Origin: Rhea pennata
Lineage: Eukaryota > Chordata > Aves > Rheiformes > Rheidae
Assembly: GCF_028389875.1 (NCBI RefSeq)
Contig: NC_084674.1
Span: 12,185,501-12,249,500 of the forward strand
Length of the DNA stretch: 64,000 nt
Direction: 5' to 3'
This document shows, in pieces, positions 1 to 13,988 of this stretch. Each line of letters opens with the position of its first letter. Position 1 is the first letter of the stretch. The notes beneath the pieces were generated by a model, which saw only the letters and a list, made by a program, of their open reading frames with translations, made no database searches and was not told the DNA's origin. Both the position numbers and the translations under genes were made by a program.

Positions 1-3000
1 GTCCTTATGTCTGAGGGAACTGCCAGAGACACATGTCTTCTCTTTGTAGACTTTCTGGTATATGAATTTATTTTTGTTTGATTTGTACCAGTTGAACATG
101 CTGTCTGCGGGCAAGAATACCATATGTAATTATTACATGGGGACATGGCTAGAAAAGGAGTACAAATTTGAGGACTCAGTGAATGAATCAGTGATTAATA
201 GAAGAGTTTCTGAAGTATTTGGATGATGTAATGGGAGAATATTTTTAAAACACTTTAGTCTCCAGTTCTGGAAAACAGAAGTACCAGTCCAGAATAACAG
301 CATGTTTGCTTATATGGTACTGTTATGTTCAACTGATCTGTCTATAGGTTAAATTGTTCAGTGCACCCCAAATCACAAGGAAGTTAGAGGATTTAAATGA
401 ACATCTTGAATTTAACCTCTTGTGTTGTTCTGAACAGGGGCAAGTGAGCCAAATTGCAACATGAGTACCAAAAATGTTGCTACATTTTTTACATGCAACC
501 AAAGCCATCTTTTCTATTTCATGGCTAAATGAGGACCAAGTTGGTGAACCAAAGGTTTTAGTTACTGGTGAGTTCAGCCAGCAAACAAAGCTTTACAAGA
601 GGAAAAACCAACTTGTCTAGTCATAAGTGTTTGTAAGTACATCACAATTTTGCCCAGTGAAGCTTGAATTTCAGACCTAAAATGACTGTAGGCTATACCA
701 GGGTGTCATGATTTTGCTCCCTGGTGCCTCAGTCCAACGTAAGGTTCTTTCAGAACAGTGTGTTCAGGCCCTTTTTCCTATTCTGCTGCTCATTGTGGCA
801 CTCTACAGCTTGATAAATAGGCGGTGTGATACCTGGAAGTTTCCTGCTGTGCCAAGAGTGTTTCTCTATCATCTCAGATGTCTTCATGTCCATGCAGTGC
901 AGACCAGGCCTAGGCTCTTAAGATGAGTATAAAACAATGTAAAATATTCTCACTATTCTTGAAACTAGTTAGCATAAACTAGTTTGCAGCTCAGCTTGGT
1001 CTGCCAGATATGTGCCCTACCTGAACAGCATAGGTAACCAGGTAGCATAGGTTAAAATGGTTGTAATGAGAAGTGGGGCTGAACCAAGCTCTACATATTC
1101 GGAGGCCAGAACCTGAATGTAGAGGCTGACCTTGGTCTGCTGGTGGATTTTTTGTTTTGTAATGGGCCAAAGGAGAACTAGAATACTGAAATCTAGAGGA
1201 AGGTGTATAAAATAGGGCTGTATCTATGAAAAAACATGATGGTATTCAAAGCTTGAGGAAAACATTTGTTACAGTGGGAAAAATCCACTTGTGAAAATCC
1301 AAGGTTCTTACAGAATTGAATTGCTTTCAAAGAATGTCATAGGAAGCTTTCTTATATTAATCCCAGATGATGTCACCTGTCAAAACACAGAAAGAGAAAG
1401 AAAAACTAAGGGGAAAAAAAAGTTTTCAGGGGAAAATGGAGGATATTAAAAAATGAAGTCTTATTGAAAGTGATTGGGCTTCAGTGAGGTTGAAGATATT
1501 TTATCCAGTGATACAGGCACCAAAGGTTTTGGTATATTCTTTGGCGTGCTTAAACTTTGACCAGTATGTGTAGATAGTAGAGTTTGCACAAGTAAATATT
1601 GTGTGGGATTGAAATAGTTCCTCTTTATATGTGCAGTCATCAAGATTTATCTGTTTGACAATGAAAGCTTTATAACAGCCAAGCATGAATAACATACAAA
1701 TATACTTCTGCTGAAATATTTGCATTTCAGGGACTATCACAAAATTACAATTCAAAACCTATTAAGAAGAGTGAGCGTTAACTTATGCTGCAATAATAGA
1801 CTAAAGATTGAGTTCAGCCAAGAAGTGGCAAATTCTGGCAGATGCTGTGGTTTTATATAAAACAAACATGTCACAAAAGGCTGGTCTCCTTCATCTGAGC
1901 ATGTGCTGCCTATCTTTTTCAATTTACTTAATAGCCTACATGTTAAAAAGAAAAGCAGTTTGATTCCTGCTTATAAGGAAATCATATACAGATGGCATTG
2001 AAATGATTATTCAAGATACCCACAAAGCCCCGGTAAGGATCTACTTCAGGAGTTTGACTTTAAATGAACACAAAATGTTGGAGATGGATGGAGATGCTGA
2101 TGGAGAGCTATATACCATGTATGGGTAAGTAGGAAGAGGAAGGGAATGAGCACAAGCACTGTTGGATCAAGGTTTCCTTGTGTGCTTGTCCACACGGGCT
2201 ATCCCCAGCTCGCTCAGTAGTGTCATCGTTTTTGCCTGACCCAGTCCTTGTCCATGCCCAGCCTTAATGACTTGAAACTGTTAAACTATTGTTTTTCACA
2301 TCCAGTAAAACTCTAGCTAAGCTCCTCTCCATTCCCCATAGTGCTGCAGATCTAGTCTCTTCGTGTTCCCCATAGCCTTTCACCTTGGTTACACAAGGTT
2401 TCCAGTGAGCCAAGAGAAACCTTTGAGCTCACTGGCTGTAACAACAGGTGGTGGGAGCAAGATTTCTGCTGTATCATCACCTTACCAAGGGAACAGGCAA
2501 GTAGGAGGAAAAGCTGGGGCTTGCATCTTGCAGGGGCTGCTCAGTTTGTGAAGCTGAGAAGGACACCTTGCTGGAGGCCTTCTGAGAAGGGTGCTCCACC
2601 CTCACTGTTGGAGGATACTAACTTGGCTCCCTTTGCAGCATGAGGCTTCAGGAATGTGTTCCAACTAGGATTTGTTATTTGAGACCCCAGTGATGAGTAT
2701 CACAGCATATGAAAGGGGGAATACAGATTTTTTGGACATCTGCGTGATGCTATTCTCCATCTCAGGACTGGTCTCTACTGAGTGGGTTTGTATCCCCAGG
2801 CTTTCTGTCATGCTCCAAGTCTTGATTAACAAGAGTTTGTTTATATAGTGCTTGCTCTAGGGCTCTGTCTGCCTAGCAAAACATAATACACAACATCTAA
2901 ACAGAGAGTAATGTTGACTAATTAATTCCTGATTCAGGGAAACAACAACTAAATTCCTAAGTAAACTAAGTTTTTAGGAAAACTAAATAACTCTTTCCAC

Positions 3001-4893
3001 CTGCTTTCTCTCCTCTTACGTTCCTCCTGATTTACAGTAAATAAAACGGCCACCCGTGAACATCAAGCTTAACTGAAAATGTGAAGGACTTCAGCGGGAT
3101 TTGGAAGGGCACTGAGAGGTGATCTTCAGGCCACGGTGTGGAGAATTTTGCAGGATGCTGTGGTAACAGTCTCTGAATGGGAATGCTGTAGTGACACAGG
3201 CTAACTTGGCCACCTAGCACCCCAGCCTGGGCATTCAGGCCGAGGGATGTTTTCAGAGGTTAACCTGAGCACTAGGATGTGTCAGGTCTTACTAGTCTTC
3301 TGCTGTCAGTGGAGGGGATTTATGTCCCCAAAATATTTCTCAAGATCTCTGAGAGGTCCTCTGGGTAATCTTTACAGGAGATGCTAAACCGGATATAATG
3401 GCTTCCGGGACCCCTTTTCATTTGATTCAGTACAGGTCGAATCCTGAAGTCTTTCTTCCAGTTTCAGTCAAACCCGTAATTGGCATTTCTTATCCCAGAG
3501 GTACTAATATCAGTGATTCTGGAGGATATTAGTCAGTCAAACACAAGATATTGGGGCTGGTCCAGGACTGACTGGGTGAAATTATATAGGCTGGAGGTCA
3601 GAGAAAATAATTTGTTTTGTTAAAACTTGGCTTCAGTGGGAATATCACCTGTATCAGCATCTGGCACTGTGAAACTTGCATGCAGCATTTCAGTTTGTTG
3701 GCAGAAGGGACAAGTGGGACCAAAAGTGACCCTGATTTGTACTGCTCCAAGCTGATATTGTGTATGTTGTTTTTTTTTGTTGTTTTGCTTTTTGGTTTTT
3801 TTTAGCATCATAGGATACGCAGGCACAGCTAAAAAGCCATTCTTGAAAAAAAAATTGTAGCTAGACATTTTCTTCTTCCTACTCATGGGAGCTGAAAACT
3901 TAAACTTACAGTAAACAGCCTTGGAAAGCATTTTATGTTTCCAGAGTTCTGAATCCAAATGTTTCCATGAAGCAGTAACACAGTTTGAGTGTAGCACACT
4001 TTTTTCTTTTAATATTTTCCTTCTGATATATTTACAAGTTTTTCAAAATCCTCCTCTTGCTTTTTGGGACAAACATCTGCCTCTTCAGAGTAGCTTTCGG
4101 TCAGAGGTGGGGAAAGGGAAGTGTGTACTTCCTTAAATATATTTGTTCTTAATATTCAGGATATTTTATTTTTTCAAGCTGAAGTTTTTTTTTTTAATCA
4201 TCATCTAGTTCTATGGAAAATGTATAGAGTTTTGGCTGGATGGAGCAAAGCAGTGGGTTAAAATTTAGCACACTTAGTAGCACAGAGATCTCTCTTCTGT
4301 GAAAGACGGGATTGTATTATGTAACAGCCTGGCTGCCAAATACTTATGCTGGCAGCGGTCAGTGTTCTATGCACCATTGACATCAAAACCTAATGAGGTT
4401 TGATCCAGAGAAGGGATTTGAAAGGACGTCTTGTTTTTCTTCAATCTTCACAAACTGAACTTGTTTAAAAAGGGGGAGGAAGAAGAAAAAGATACAGAGT
4501 CTTGTTTGATAAATGAGGAAAAATAGTGGTTTTTCTCTGAAGTTTTGGCTGTTTATTGGTTTAACAGCTATTGCTCAGAACAAGTCGTTTCTATTTACGG
4601 TGTTTATCATATCAGTTAACCTTGCGTGATGGATCGAGGGGGCTGGAGGTCAGGCCTGCATGTGTTTCATCCGCAGAGGTTTCTGACAGCTTACCGCAGT
4701 GTTACTGGTGCCCAATATTTATATATTGTCATATTGTCCGTTCAATGAACAGAGGGGCAAACGAGGTCCCGCTCCCTACGATGTGCATGCTGAATAAAAT
4801 ACGCTAATGAGTACGTGGGGGGACCGGAGAGGCAGGAACATAACGAGACGGTGTGCAAGGGTGCCCAGTTCCAGGAAAACTGCCACAGTACTT

Positions 4894-4923
4894 GAAGCAA
4901 TATGGCATGAAGCAATATGGCAT
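4894..4923. repeat. 15-bp direct tandem duplication
   Basis: The unit gaagcaatatggcat occurs twice, back to back and identical. Identity suggests a recent replication-slippage event. No coding frame is involved. Confidence 0.9.
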
Positions 4924-5189
4924 GATGTTTTGTCAGAGATGAGCTAAGCAGGTCTTATTACTTATTACTAAAAATGAAAGGGCTGCCCTACTGGGTAAGG
5001 GCAAAGGTTTATCCAGCCTGATGTCCAGTCCAGACGATGACTGGTGGCAAAGGCTGAAAAGAGGAGAAGAGGGAGCAGAGCCTGTATCGAGTGATCTGTC
5101 CTTTGGTATAGCACTGACCAGCAGGTTAGCCATATCCTGAGCTGGAGGTTTAGTAAATTGAGGCTCTGAATTTGTTTAATCCCATTTTG

Positions 5190-5310
5190 AACTCCTGTTG
5201 TGTGGTTACAAGCTCCACAGTTTGTGCTCTGTGGAAAACTTTTTCCTTTTGGGTTTGTTTCAGAGTTGCTGTCGTCTTCCTTGGCCCCAGGCTGCGTTCT
5301 GCGTGTAGTC
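5190..5310 (-). mobile_element. Possible CR1/L3-type LINE 3' fragment
   Basis: The stretch contains gtgctctgtggaaaac followed by tttttccttttgggtttgtt and then cttggcccc. This order resembles the antisense of the 3' untranslated part of old sauropsid CR1/L3 LINEs, where 'ctctgtg..aaaa..tttcctttt..gtttgtttta..gctgc..ttggtggcccc' is typical. The match is by memory and diverged. Borders are approximate. Confidence 0.35.
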
Positions 5311-6865
5311 ATGTGCCACGATGCGTGAACACAGCAGCTCCCGTGAGCGTGGGGCGGCGTTAGATCGGGTATCTCCCTCCCGCTTCTCTAGCGCAGTGCA
5401 GTTGTAACTGGTGTTAGCATCGAAGAGGTGCTTTCAGCATGAGAGCTGCCTGGTCATTGCCATGTTTTAGGCTGGTATCATGGCAGAGTTGCTAGGCGCT
5501 TGAAGCAGGAATAAGGTGTGTATGTAGACCGGTGCAGATGTTTATTAGGAGCTGCTCCCCATGAGATGTAGCAGAGATTATGCACCTGTGAAAAAAGGAA
5601 TACGAAGCTGCTCCTTTGAAATAAATAGCAGAATTGCCAGCACTAGCAAAGTGAGGCAAGAATAAGCATATCAGTAAATTATTGAATGTTCTACAAATGT
5701 ACAGCTGAACGCAGCCACTTGTCTTTGCATCACCTAGGGAGTTCAATATCCTTGTGTTCATTTTCCAATTGAGAAGCCAGTGTAAACAGGGGGTTAAATA
5801 CCCCAAATAAAATCACTGAACAAGTCAGTGGCAGAATGAGACTACAGTCCAGAAGCAATGTCTTCTGGTTTGTACTTAGTGTGCTGCCTGCATGTTTCTG
5901 GAGAAGTATTTCTAGTCACAGTGTTAGAGGCGTTAACGCAAATTAAGTTTGACAGTTGTGCTTGTATTTCTGCTTTCATCTTGAAAGTCTCAGGACTTTC
6001 TTGCCTATTCAACAAGTCCTGTCAAAGCTGTTTAAGAGAAAACTACGGAGTGCAGGATTGTTGTTGTTGTTGTGGGCTTCTGCTGTTGCCAAAACTGTCT
6101 GACAGTAGCATGTGTAGGAACAGAAACACATCAATAAAGTCCAATAAGCTCTAGCGTCTGTGCGTGTTACCAAGAATACAAGAGTGGAACATGAACAATA
6201 AACAGCATTGCCACGTGATGGATTGCAGTTTGCATGCAAGGCTTAGCATCCATTTCACTCCTCTGGGACAGCTCCTAGCATGCCAGGATCCCTGGTAGCT
6301 ACGGAAAAGTAGTTACTTAAAGGCAACCTGTTAAAGGAGTAAAACTCTTCTTTTTATTGTATTTCTCTCCCAGGGCCCAGCACAGTTTAGATTCAGTGTT
6401 GTGCTAATGAGCTGTGCACTTAAAAGCAGCACATATTAAAAGTAGCTTGATATCAAAAGAATGGAGATTCCCTTGTTGGGAAGGAGAGCTTTGCAGTTGC
6501 GCTGAGAGTTGTTTTCTGATCTGGCACTATAATATACAGAGATTTGGGAACATAGGTCAATATTTGAGGGTCTTATCCTGGTTCTTTCTGAGCCTTAGTT
6601 GGATTTTTGGAAGTGTGCAAGTCCCAGTGGCTTTGATGGAATTGCAGGTCTTGACACTTGTGAAGATAAAGTAAGTTAATAACACAGTTTTAAGACAGCA
6701 GCGTGGAGAAGAAACTAATGACAGGCCATAGCACAATGATAGATAGTAGGCAAGAAAATGCTGAGTCCGTTGTGAAAGGCAGGGTATGTGATCGCATCCC
6801 TGTCTGGATGGATGTACTAGCCTGATTAGGATGGGGATCCAGATACAAGATCAGCTGGTGGTTCG

Positions 6866-6899
6866 TTCTTCTGTCCCACTACTTCTTCTGTCCCACTAC
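6866..6899. repeat. 17-bp direct tandem duplication
   Basis: The unit ttcttctgtcccactac is present twice in succession with no mismatch, followed by a C-rich run. Confidence 0.9.
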
Positions 6900-8263
6900 T
6901 CCCCCACCCCCCTCTTTTTTTGGTGTAACGCTGCTATTGACTGTGCTTTCATGGGAGTCCCAAGGTTCCAGCCTTATTGCAGAGACGGCACCAGGGTGGC
7001 GTCTGGATTAATGCTGCTCACCAAAAGGCAGTTCTTTAGCACACTTCCCCATGTGACTTTAACTGTGTCTTCCAGGCAAGTAGAGGTTAAGCAGGTTATG
7101 CTTTATGTATACTGGAAGTTTGGGGCTTAGTGTGCATACCCAGATTTTAACAGCCTACTGCACTTGTGAGTGTGGATTGTCCTCACAACATGTATGAGGG
7201 GAAAAACAGCGTATTACAAGCAAAACAAGCAAACTTATTTATTTGGAGATCAAATCCTGAAGTTTTATTTGTCCCTTGAGAAGCTGGTGGGGGACACAAT
7301 TTTTAAACCTATCCTCATTTTCAGGTTGTGTTCACAGCCTAAAATTTTGGCTAGCATTCATGCCCAGTTTGTAGTTTGCTTTTTGGTTTATCTCAGTCTC
7401 AAGGAATACACTCTTGGATTGTGAGAGTTTCACAAACACACTCAGTGAAACAGTATGATGTTTAGCATTGATGAGACACTAGGACAAGAGCAAAGTACTT
7501 CATGCCAATAGCTAACAAGTTTCCTGAGTAGAAAACAGTTAGCCTGAAGTAATCACAAATATGCTATGATACTGGGGCAGCAGAAACATTCAGTTATTGT
7601 GGTAGAACTAGTAAAAAATTGATATTTCCATCTAATGAAGAATAGTTGTTTATCATTCTGATTCTGGGAGGTCAGAATGCGAACCCTGCCCTCCTCCTTC
7701 ATCTGTCTAGAAATACCAGCAATTTGTGTTCATGTAGCCATCTCTTATCAAAATGAAACATTTAGAAATCAAAACACTTTGTTTTGAAGTGAATTGAGAT
7801 GCACTTTTTTGAATCGGTTTAACATTTAATTTGCCAATGCAAGAATTGTAGTCGAGGTGTGTCACACTTCCATCACCTCTGTAGACCAACTTCCCCAGCC
7901 AGACTGTGTCCCACATCACACCAGGATCAAAATTCACCTATGTGACAGATCATCAGAGAGGAGATCTTGATGTATTGTGAGAGAAAAAGTGGAGTGTGAG
8001 GCATCCAGAGTGTTGGAAGTGAGGGGATCTGTGCAGAGATTTTATGGTTTGATTCACTTTGACAGCCTAAATGAAAGCATCTCTACATGCGTCTATGTGA
8101 TAAGAAATGAAATGGTTAATTTAGTTTTCAGTGGAAAATTGCTAATCTGCTCCAGTTACTGGCACTTGTCCACTGACTTGTCCCATCTGTCAGCGTGACA
8201 TAATGCTGCTGTGACTGGCATTCATGCAGGGGCAATACGAATGTCCTCGGTTATCTGTAGTAC

Positions 8264-8287
8264 TTTTTTTTTTTTTTTTTTTTTTTT
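8264..8287. repeat. Homopolymer T tract (24 T)
   Basis: An uninterrupted T run of 24. It could be a decayed A tail of a minus-strand insertion, but no element body is recognisable beside it. Length is likely polymorphic or affected by sequencing error. Confidence 0.9.
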
Positions 8288-9979
8288 AGTTTTGTAGCTC
8301 ACATTCTTGACTAACTGCTGAAACTAGAAGTAGCTTAGAGCATGGACTTAGTCCAAACACTGTTTGAAAACCTGTTTTAGAGCCCAAGTTGGTGTGACTG
8401 TTGATTGCAGAGGAACTGTATTAATGTCAAAAGTGGTGAGAAGAGGATGGATCATCTTCTGAAACTTTTAATGTAGAAAATGAAAAAACATAAAATTCAA
8501 GTTGGAGTGAGTTATAATATGAACCTATTCCATCATGGTCACATTTGAAGAAATGAGGGCATTATCTTGCTAAAAGTACAAGGGTCAAAACCAGAGAGCA
8601 TGGTGCCCAAATTCTTTTCACAAGCCTGACATGAGACTTTCTTTAGTGCTAGACAACTAAATGCTTCTAGTTGGTTATATTAACGTATATTAGCAAGACA
8701 AAAAATTGTTTGCTTTTGGTTGATAATTAATCCAAAAAGAATGACGTCTGTAATGTCTTTACAATACAGTTTATAAAAGGTTATTTCAGTACTTACATTT
8801 CAGTGGAGTGCAAGAGGATATTTGTGTAACGCCTTGGATACGCTCAAACTTTTTTCAAAAATATATATTGATGTGGCTGCCACAGGCTTGGGAAAGTAAA
8901 GGAAAAGCACCACACTTGGCAAGGTCTAGAATACAGGTTTGGCTTCCAATATGTGCAAACTAGTTTTAGACAGAGCCCAGTTTTTGAGCCAAGCTGTGTG
9001 CCTAGGACCTAGTATTTTGTTCTGCCCTCATCTTGGGAACATAGTGAGTCCTAGAAGCCAAGGCAAACACAGTGTTCACTTTTGCTGGGTTATGTTTGGC
9101 TGACATTTCCTGAAAGGAAGAGCTCAAGAAAATAAAACTTTAGTATTTATTGAGCATCATAATAAAAATAATAACAAAATTAATAACAGTTCATTAAACA
9201 GAATGGTTGCAGTTCCCCTGTTTAATTCTGAGAGGTTATTGGGAGAAATAGGCAATGCACTTCACAGTGGGGCGAAGAAATTAATTCTTCATCTATGGAG
9301 CGGAAAGTAACATTTTCCACAAATTATTTTGGGATCAAACTGTGTATTTACTTCTGTATCTGAAAGCCTGAGTAGGTGTTCCAGATATCTCCTACAGGAA
9401 AAAACAACTTTCCATCCCTTAGATCTGCCCTTCAACTGTTTAAAATGGTCACTGTGCAGCGTCTGGCTTCTGCCTTCCACAGGGAGCTGCAGGCAAGTGG
9501 GGTCTTTTCCAGAAGCAAGCAAGCAAGTCAATAGAAATACACCATTTGTTTTTGATTTGGGCCTCAGACAAAGCAACTGAGGGGTTTTATTATATTTGAG
9601 CATTTTCTTCAGTGCTGGCACTGTGGCACCTAGATTTCATGCTGGTTTGTTTATTATAAATACTTGAGAACAAAAAAATATAACTGGACAAAATGTGCAT
9701 CTGTAAATTCCCATCTTTTGACAACAGGGATAGAGGAACATCTGGAAAACACCATATGTTTCACTAGCAAGACTGATGTACCTAAATCTGGGGTGCAGAA
9801 TGTTAGCCTATATCCCATCACTTAAATCCCCAAGATCAGTTTATCAGCTAGATTTATCTGTCAGTTCTCCCAGATGTACCTGATGTTTGCTTTTGCAATA
9901 TTGTCTTTGTTATTTAGATGCTACAGCTATTCACAGAAGACCTCTCTGAGGTTTTTATTCTTACTGTAAGAAGAACTCC

Positions 9980-9985
<6 letters not shown>

Positions 9986-10011
<26 letters not shown>
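9986..10011. repeat. Homopolymer A tract (26 A)
   Basis: An uninterrupted A run after aaatt. No upstream retroposed body or target-site duplication is visible. Confidence 0.9.
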
Positions 10012-11264
10012 CCCACTTGGGTAATTAACCACTATTTTTGAATATCTCTTGCTGTGGCATCTCTAAAAGCATTTGACACAAGGAATCAGGACCTAAATAC
10101 AGTGAAAGATATCAACATGCAACTGTCATGTAAGTGCCCTTGTAGCTATTTAAATGCAGTTTTAATGGCCTCTAAAGGGGCAAAGATTAAGCTGCTACCT
10201 ACACTAGCTAATAGAAAACTGTATTTATCCACTGAACATGGTGGCTTTCATGAATCCCACTCTTACACATGCACTTGTCTGACTCAGTACATGAGGATCC
10301 AGGTCCCTAAAAGCTGGACTCTGCAGTGCTGGCTTGTAGGGGTGCAGAAAAAGTGCTGCAGGAAAATAAGCACACTGCATCTGTAGGTTCCACAGGACCA
10401 CCTCATCATTGAGATGATCTATCTGCCACTAATGAAAAGATGTGTTTGATTTGCTGCTGAAGTGAATAAGGTAAGGAAGGGTAGTTCTTCACATCTGCTA
10501 AGGAGAAAAGAGTAGGAGGAATGTGTTGGATCCCTAAACTGGAAATAATTACCTTCCTTTTTCCCCTGTTTTTCTCTCTAGGCTGAAACTGGCGTGATAT
10601 GGAAATGGATACAAACTTGTTCTCCCTAAATAACTTGTAGGGGGTTTATAGCTGTGCTAGAGTGGGATTATATTGGCCACAGTTCTCGGTAGTGAGGCTG
10701 TGAGCTGCCAGAGCGCTGTTTAACAGGTAAGCCCAGCCCCCAAGCTGTGGGACCCCATCCAGTCTGTGCTGCTGCTTGGCAGGACGTGCTGGTAGGGTTC
10801 TGCGTGTGTTAGCTTAGAGGTGCTCTTACAAAGAGGTAACCTGACCTGAGAAAGCGCTGCTTTCTAAGGAGAACTTGTGCCAGCAAGTCCAGAACAGGGA
10901 CTAAAATTCAGAGGTGGCACAAACCAGTTGTGTATCGCTGTCACCAGTGTCGTGCTGGGCCACTGTAAGCAACAGTCTGTAGTTCGTGTTCCCTAGTTAG
11001 AGCTACTGAGCAACAGCAAAGGGAAGCCTGTATGATACAGGTGCATAGTCAGGTAACTCTGCCTCTGTGTCTAAGCAACTTGATACAGCGCATCTCTGAT
11101 CCTGACACCGTGCGAACCCAACGTAGTCCAACAGTGTAGTATCACTGTCAGCAGGATACACTCAGTACTGGGTTCCCGTGTTACTGATACCACAGCGCTT
11201 CCTACCTCTGAGTACTTTAGTGTCTGACCTAGGTGCAGAGAAGAGCAGACACATACTGTTTTCA

Positions 11265-11340
11265 TAGACTTGCATAAAAACTTAAGTTAGAAGAGACATC
11301 TGGAGGTGTTTGGTCTAACCCCCTTCTCAAAGGAGAGTTA
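11265..11340 (-). mobile_element. CR1 LINE 3'-end fragment (antisense)
   Basis: The segment reads tagaagagacatctggaggt, then tttggtctaaccccc, then ttctcaaaggagag. It matches in order the familiar antisense 3' end of avian CR1 elements (gttggaagggacctctggaggtcatctggtccaaccccc...ctcaaagcaggg). It begins with catagactt, in the place of the catagaat 3'-terminal repeat. It is short and diverged, with several substitutions, so it is an old 5'-truncated copy. This type of 3' end is one reason to place the window in a bird. The distal border is approximate. Confidence 0.75.
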
Positions 11341-12168
11341 ATTTTGTAGTCACGTACAGACTTACATAGGGAAGTATGAGAAATTAGCTTCATGATACTT
11401 AGGTGTATTTGGCCACATTATAACTAATGTCTTCTAAGTTAAATGAGTAGTTACCTGTATGATCCCATCCTGAAGTCTTCCGTTTCGATGTTCTACTTGG
11501 GAAACAAGCTAATATTTTCATGTTTAGCAAACGTAAAAATAGGCAGAATAGAAGAACTATACTTTGGCACTGTATATTCCAAGAGGAATCATGCCTTAAT
11601 TAAGGAGCTGTATCTTTTTGACTGTTACTATGGGATCTGCATTTAGAAGTACTATGTACTTACTCTTGGAAAGGCTTCCCTGTTATGATGTCTTAGAAAA
11701 GACACACCAAAATTAAAAATCACACTTTCCTCAGCCGTATCTTCTGATTTTCAAATGAAATCCACATGTACTTACAGTTGGAAAAAACTCCAACTCGACA
11801 GTAACAAATTGTTCTCTTCATAATACAATGGACAGGCTTACTGGTTTGTGGGTTTTCGTCCCCCTCATCACTTGGCTGCTTTGCAGAGTCGTAATCAGTA
11901 CCTTTTAACACCATAATGAAGCAAATTTTCTCCATATGTCTAATACTATATATCACTATGCTATCTGCTCTTGCTGTGCCCATAGCCCTGTGAATCCCAT
12001 GTCAATGCAGTAAGAGACAGTAAATTGCAAGCTCTTGGCAACAGCACGAATTATTCCCATTGAAAATACTGCATTATATTCCCTGGCAAAAGAGAACATT
12101 TAATGGAGTACAGATGATGTGTATTAATCTTTGAATAAGCATTTAATTTGTTGGCCAGGATCTGATTG

Positions 12169-12190
12169 CCCCCCCCCCCCTTTTTTTTTT
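12169..12190. repeat. C(12)T(10) homopyrimidine tract
   Basis: Twelve C followed directly by ten T on the + strand. Such G-run/A-run duplexes are prone to slippage and non-B structure. No regulatory role can be read from it. Confidence 0.9.
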
Positions 12191-13160
12191 GTAGTATTCT
12201 CATAATGAACATAAAAAGATTACAAGATTTGTGAATGCAGTCGGTCCTCTGGAAGCTCTGGCAACTGGCTCAGCTTTGGCTCTGGTTTTTTTTCCCCCTT
12301 TGTAATTAAAAACACTTACACAAACTTGAACACTCGCATTATTAAGGGCACTTCCAGAGCAAGATGCAAGTTTCAGAACTCCATCACCTCACTTAGCCTT
12401 TTCTAGCCAGAGACTCTGAAAAAAGTATCTTACTGAGGCTTTGCTTGGAAAATATATTTCTTACACAGATTGTTAGAACTGAACAGTTTGGCTTGTCTAC
12501 AAACATATGTATCAAAAGTATTGAAACAGCTGAGATGCAGGACATTCAAATGAATTCCTCCTCCTCTTGGGGCTACCTTGCTTTCATTAGGCTTGAGAAT
12601 AGAGCACGCTACAATGACTTACAGTAAATCTTGTCCCCAAACTGTTTTCAGAACAGTGTATGGGATGGCAGAGAATAGATTTTGGTAATTACATAAAACT
12701 TCAGTTAAAAATACACAGGATATATTTGAATATTCGCAAGCAGAAGCTAAGAGGAAGACCCTGTGGCCTTCCATGCAATGGCAGAGTCTTGCACCAGCAG
12801 TGAGTTTGCATCATGGTGGGGAGGAACTGGGAATAGAAGGAGGTTTGAGAAAGATATGTAGAAATCCGAAAGGATTATTTTGTAGTGTGTCCCAGTGGAC
12901 TATGGATAAGACATTGCAGAAGGGGGCATCACAGAGCAAAGATTTACTGGTGGTATCAGGGAGCTGTGGGCCCTGGATCCCACTAGCACTCCATTAAACT
13001 ATGTCCTGCAGCATGTGGGATCTCATGCTCCAGGATGTGGCTGAAATGACAGGGTCCTTGTCCCTGCTGTCTTTGAGAGAGTGATCCTGGTCTTGCCTTT
13101 CTGTATGGGGTGAGAAGATGAGGAGTTATGCACTGCACCTGGTGAGATTGGGTTGCAGGC

Positions 13161-13240
13161 AGCTGGGGAGGATCCATGAGCGCAAGGCAGTTTGGTCTTC
13201 AGCTGGGGAGGATCCATGAGCGCAGGGCAGTTTGCTGTTC
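13161..13240. repeat. 40-bp tandem duplication
   Basis: Two head-to-tail 40-bp units (13161-13200 and 13201-13240) begin with agctggggaggatccatgag. They differ at only three positions, all in the second half. No gene overlaps. It probably arose by local duplication and may vary in copy number. Confidence 0.95.
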
Positions 13241-13940
13241 TCCACAGCAAGAAGCGATAGTGGCCTGAAGGAACAAGGATGCAGTCAAGGGCTTGTCATT
13301 TAAAAGGGGAAGTGGTGACAGGAAGATTTGCAGGCAACAGATGTTGGAGGAGAAGGAGAGTTCAGGCTCAAGGAGGAAGGTGTGGCTGGTTCAGGGGGCA
13401 AAAGGAAGGTTGGCTGGAGATGTGGAGAGCTGTTTGAAACTGCTTTTGGCATGCCTGGGGCTTTTGTGGGGAGGGAGGCATTGTGAGCCCTCATAGCAAA
13501 TTGGTACAAGTCAAAGCTACATTTCCAGCCATGGACTCTTGGTTGTAGGGAGCAGATTCTCCTCTCATGCATTTCTGCAAAGTTTGTGTTAGGAAGTAAG
13601 AACGGCTGGGGGGAGGTATAAAACTCTGAAAACAGTGTTTACACAGCCAAGAGTTACTTCTTTGACTTTTAACTCTACTCTGTATGACATCTTAAGTTTT
13701 TGCATCTGTAGTCCTGATTTACAGTGTGGTATTTGCTGTTTTTCCAGCTTCATGTGGCAAGGTCAGATGGCTTGATTCAGAGATGGCAGTCTGATTTTGA
13801 TAACAAACTGCAGTGGGGTTTAGCCACCAACATTAGGTGCCTTGTTACAGATTCCCTCCCTTCGTAGCAGAGTGCAACAGCCAGGTCTAGCTTCAGGACA
13901 GTTCAGCTAACAGGTTACTGAAAACATTGAAGGGAAAAGG

Positions 13941-13987
<47 letters not shown>
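13941..13987. repeat. Long homopolymer A tract (47 A)
   Basis: An uninterrupted A run of 47, preceded by aagggaaaagg and followed by gcagagcagc. It is the longest homopolymer in the window. It could be a poly(A) tail of a retroposed copy on the + strand or a simple microsatellite. I see no gene-derived sequence immediately upstream. Confidence 0.95.

Positions 13988-13988
<1 letters not shown>

Larger units (their letters stand above)
1..11264. other. Intergenic DNA, no gene recognised
   Basis: No open frame here resembles a known protein. The longest are about 80-115 codons, lie on both strands and lack a coherent chain of splice sites. Visible contents are simple repeats: a 15-bp unit twice at 4894-4923, a short TTG run near 6058-6073, a 17-bp unit twice at 6866-6899, a T tract at 8264-8287 and an A tract at 9986-10011. 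There is also a possible CR1-type scrap near 5190-5310. Distant exons of an upstream gene or non-coding transcripts cannot be excluded by eye. Confidence 0.65.
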
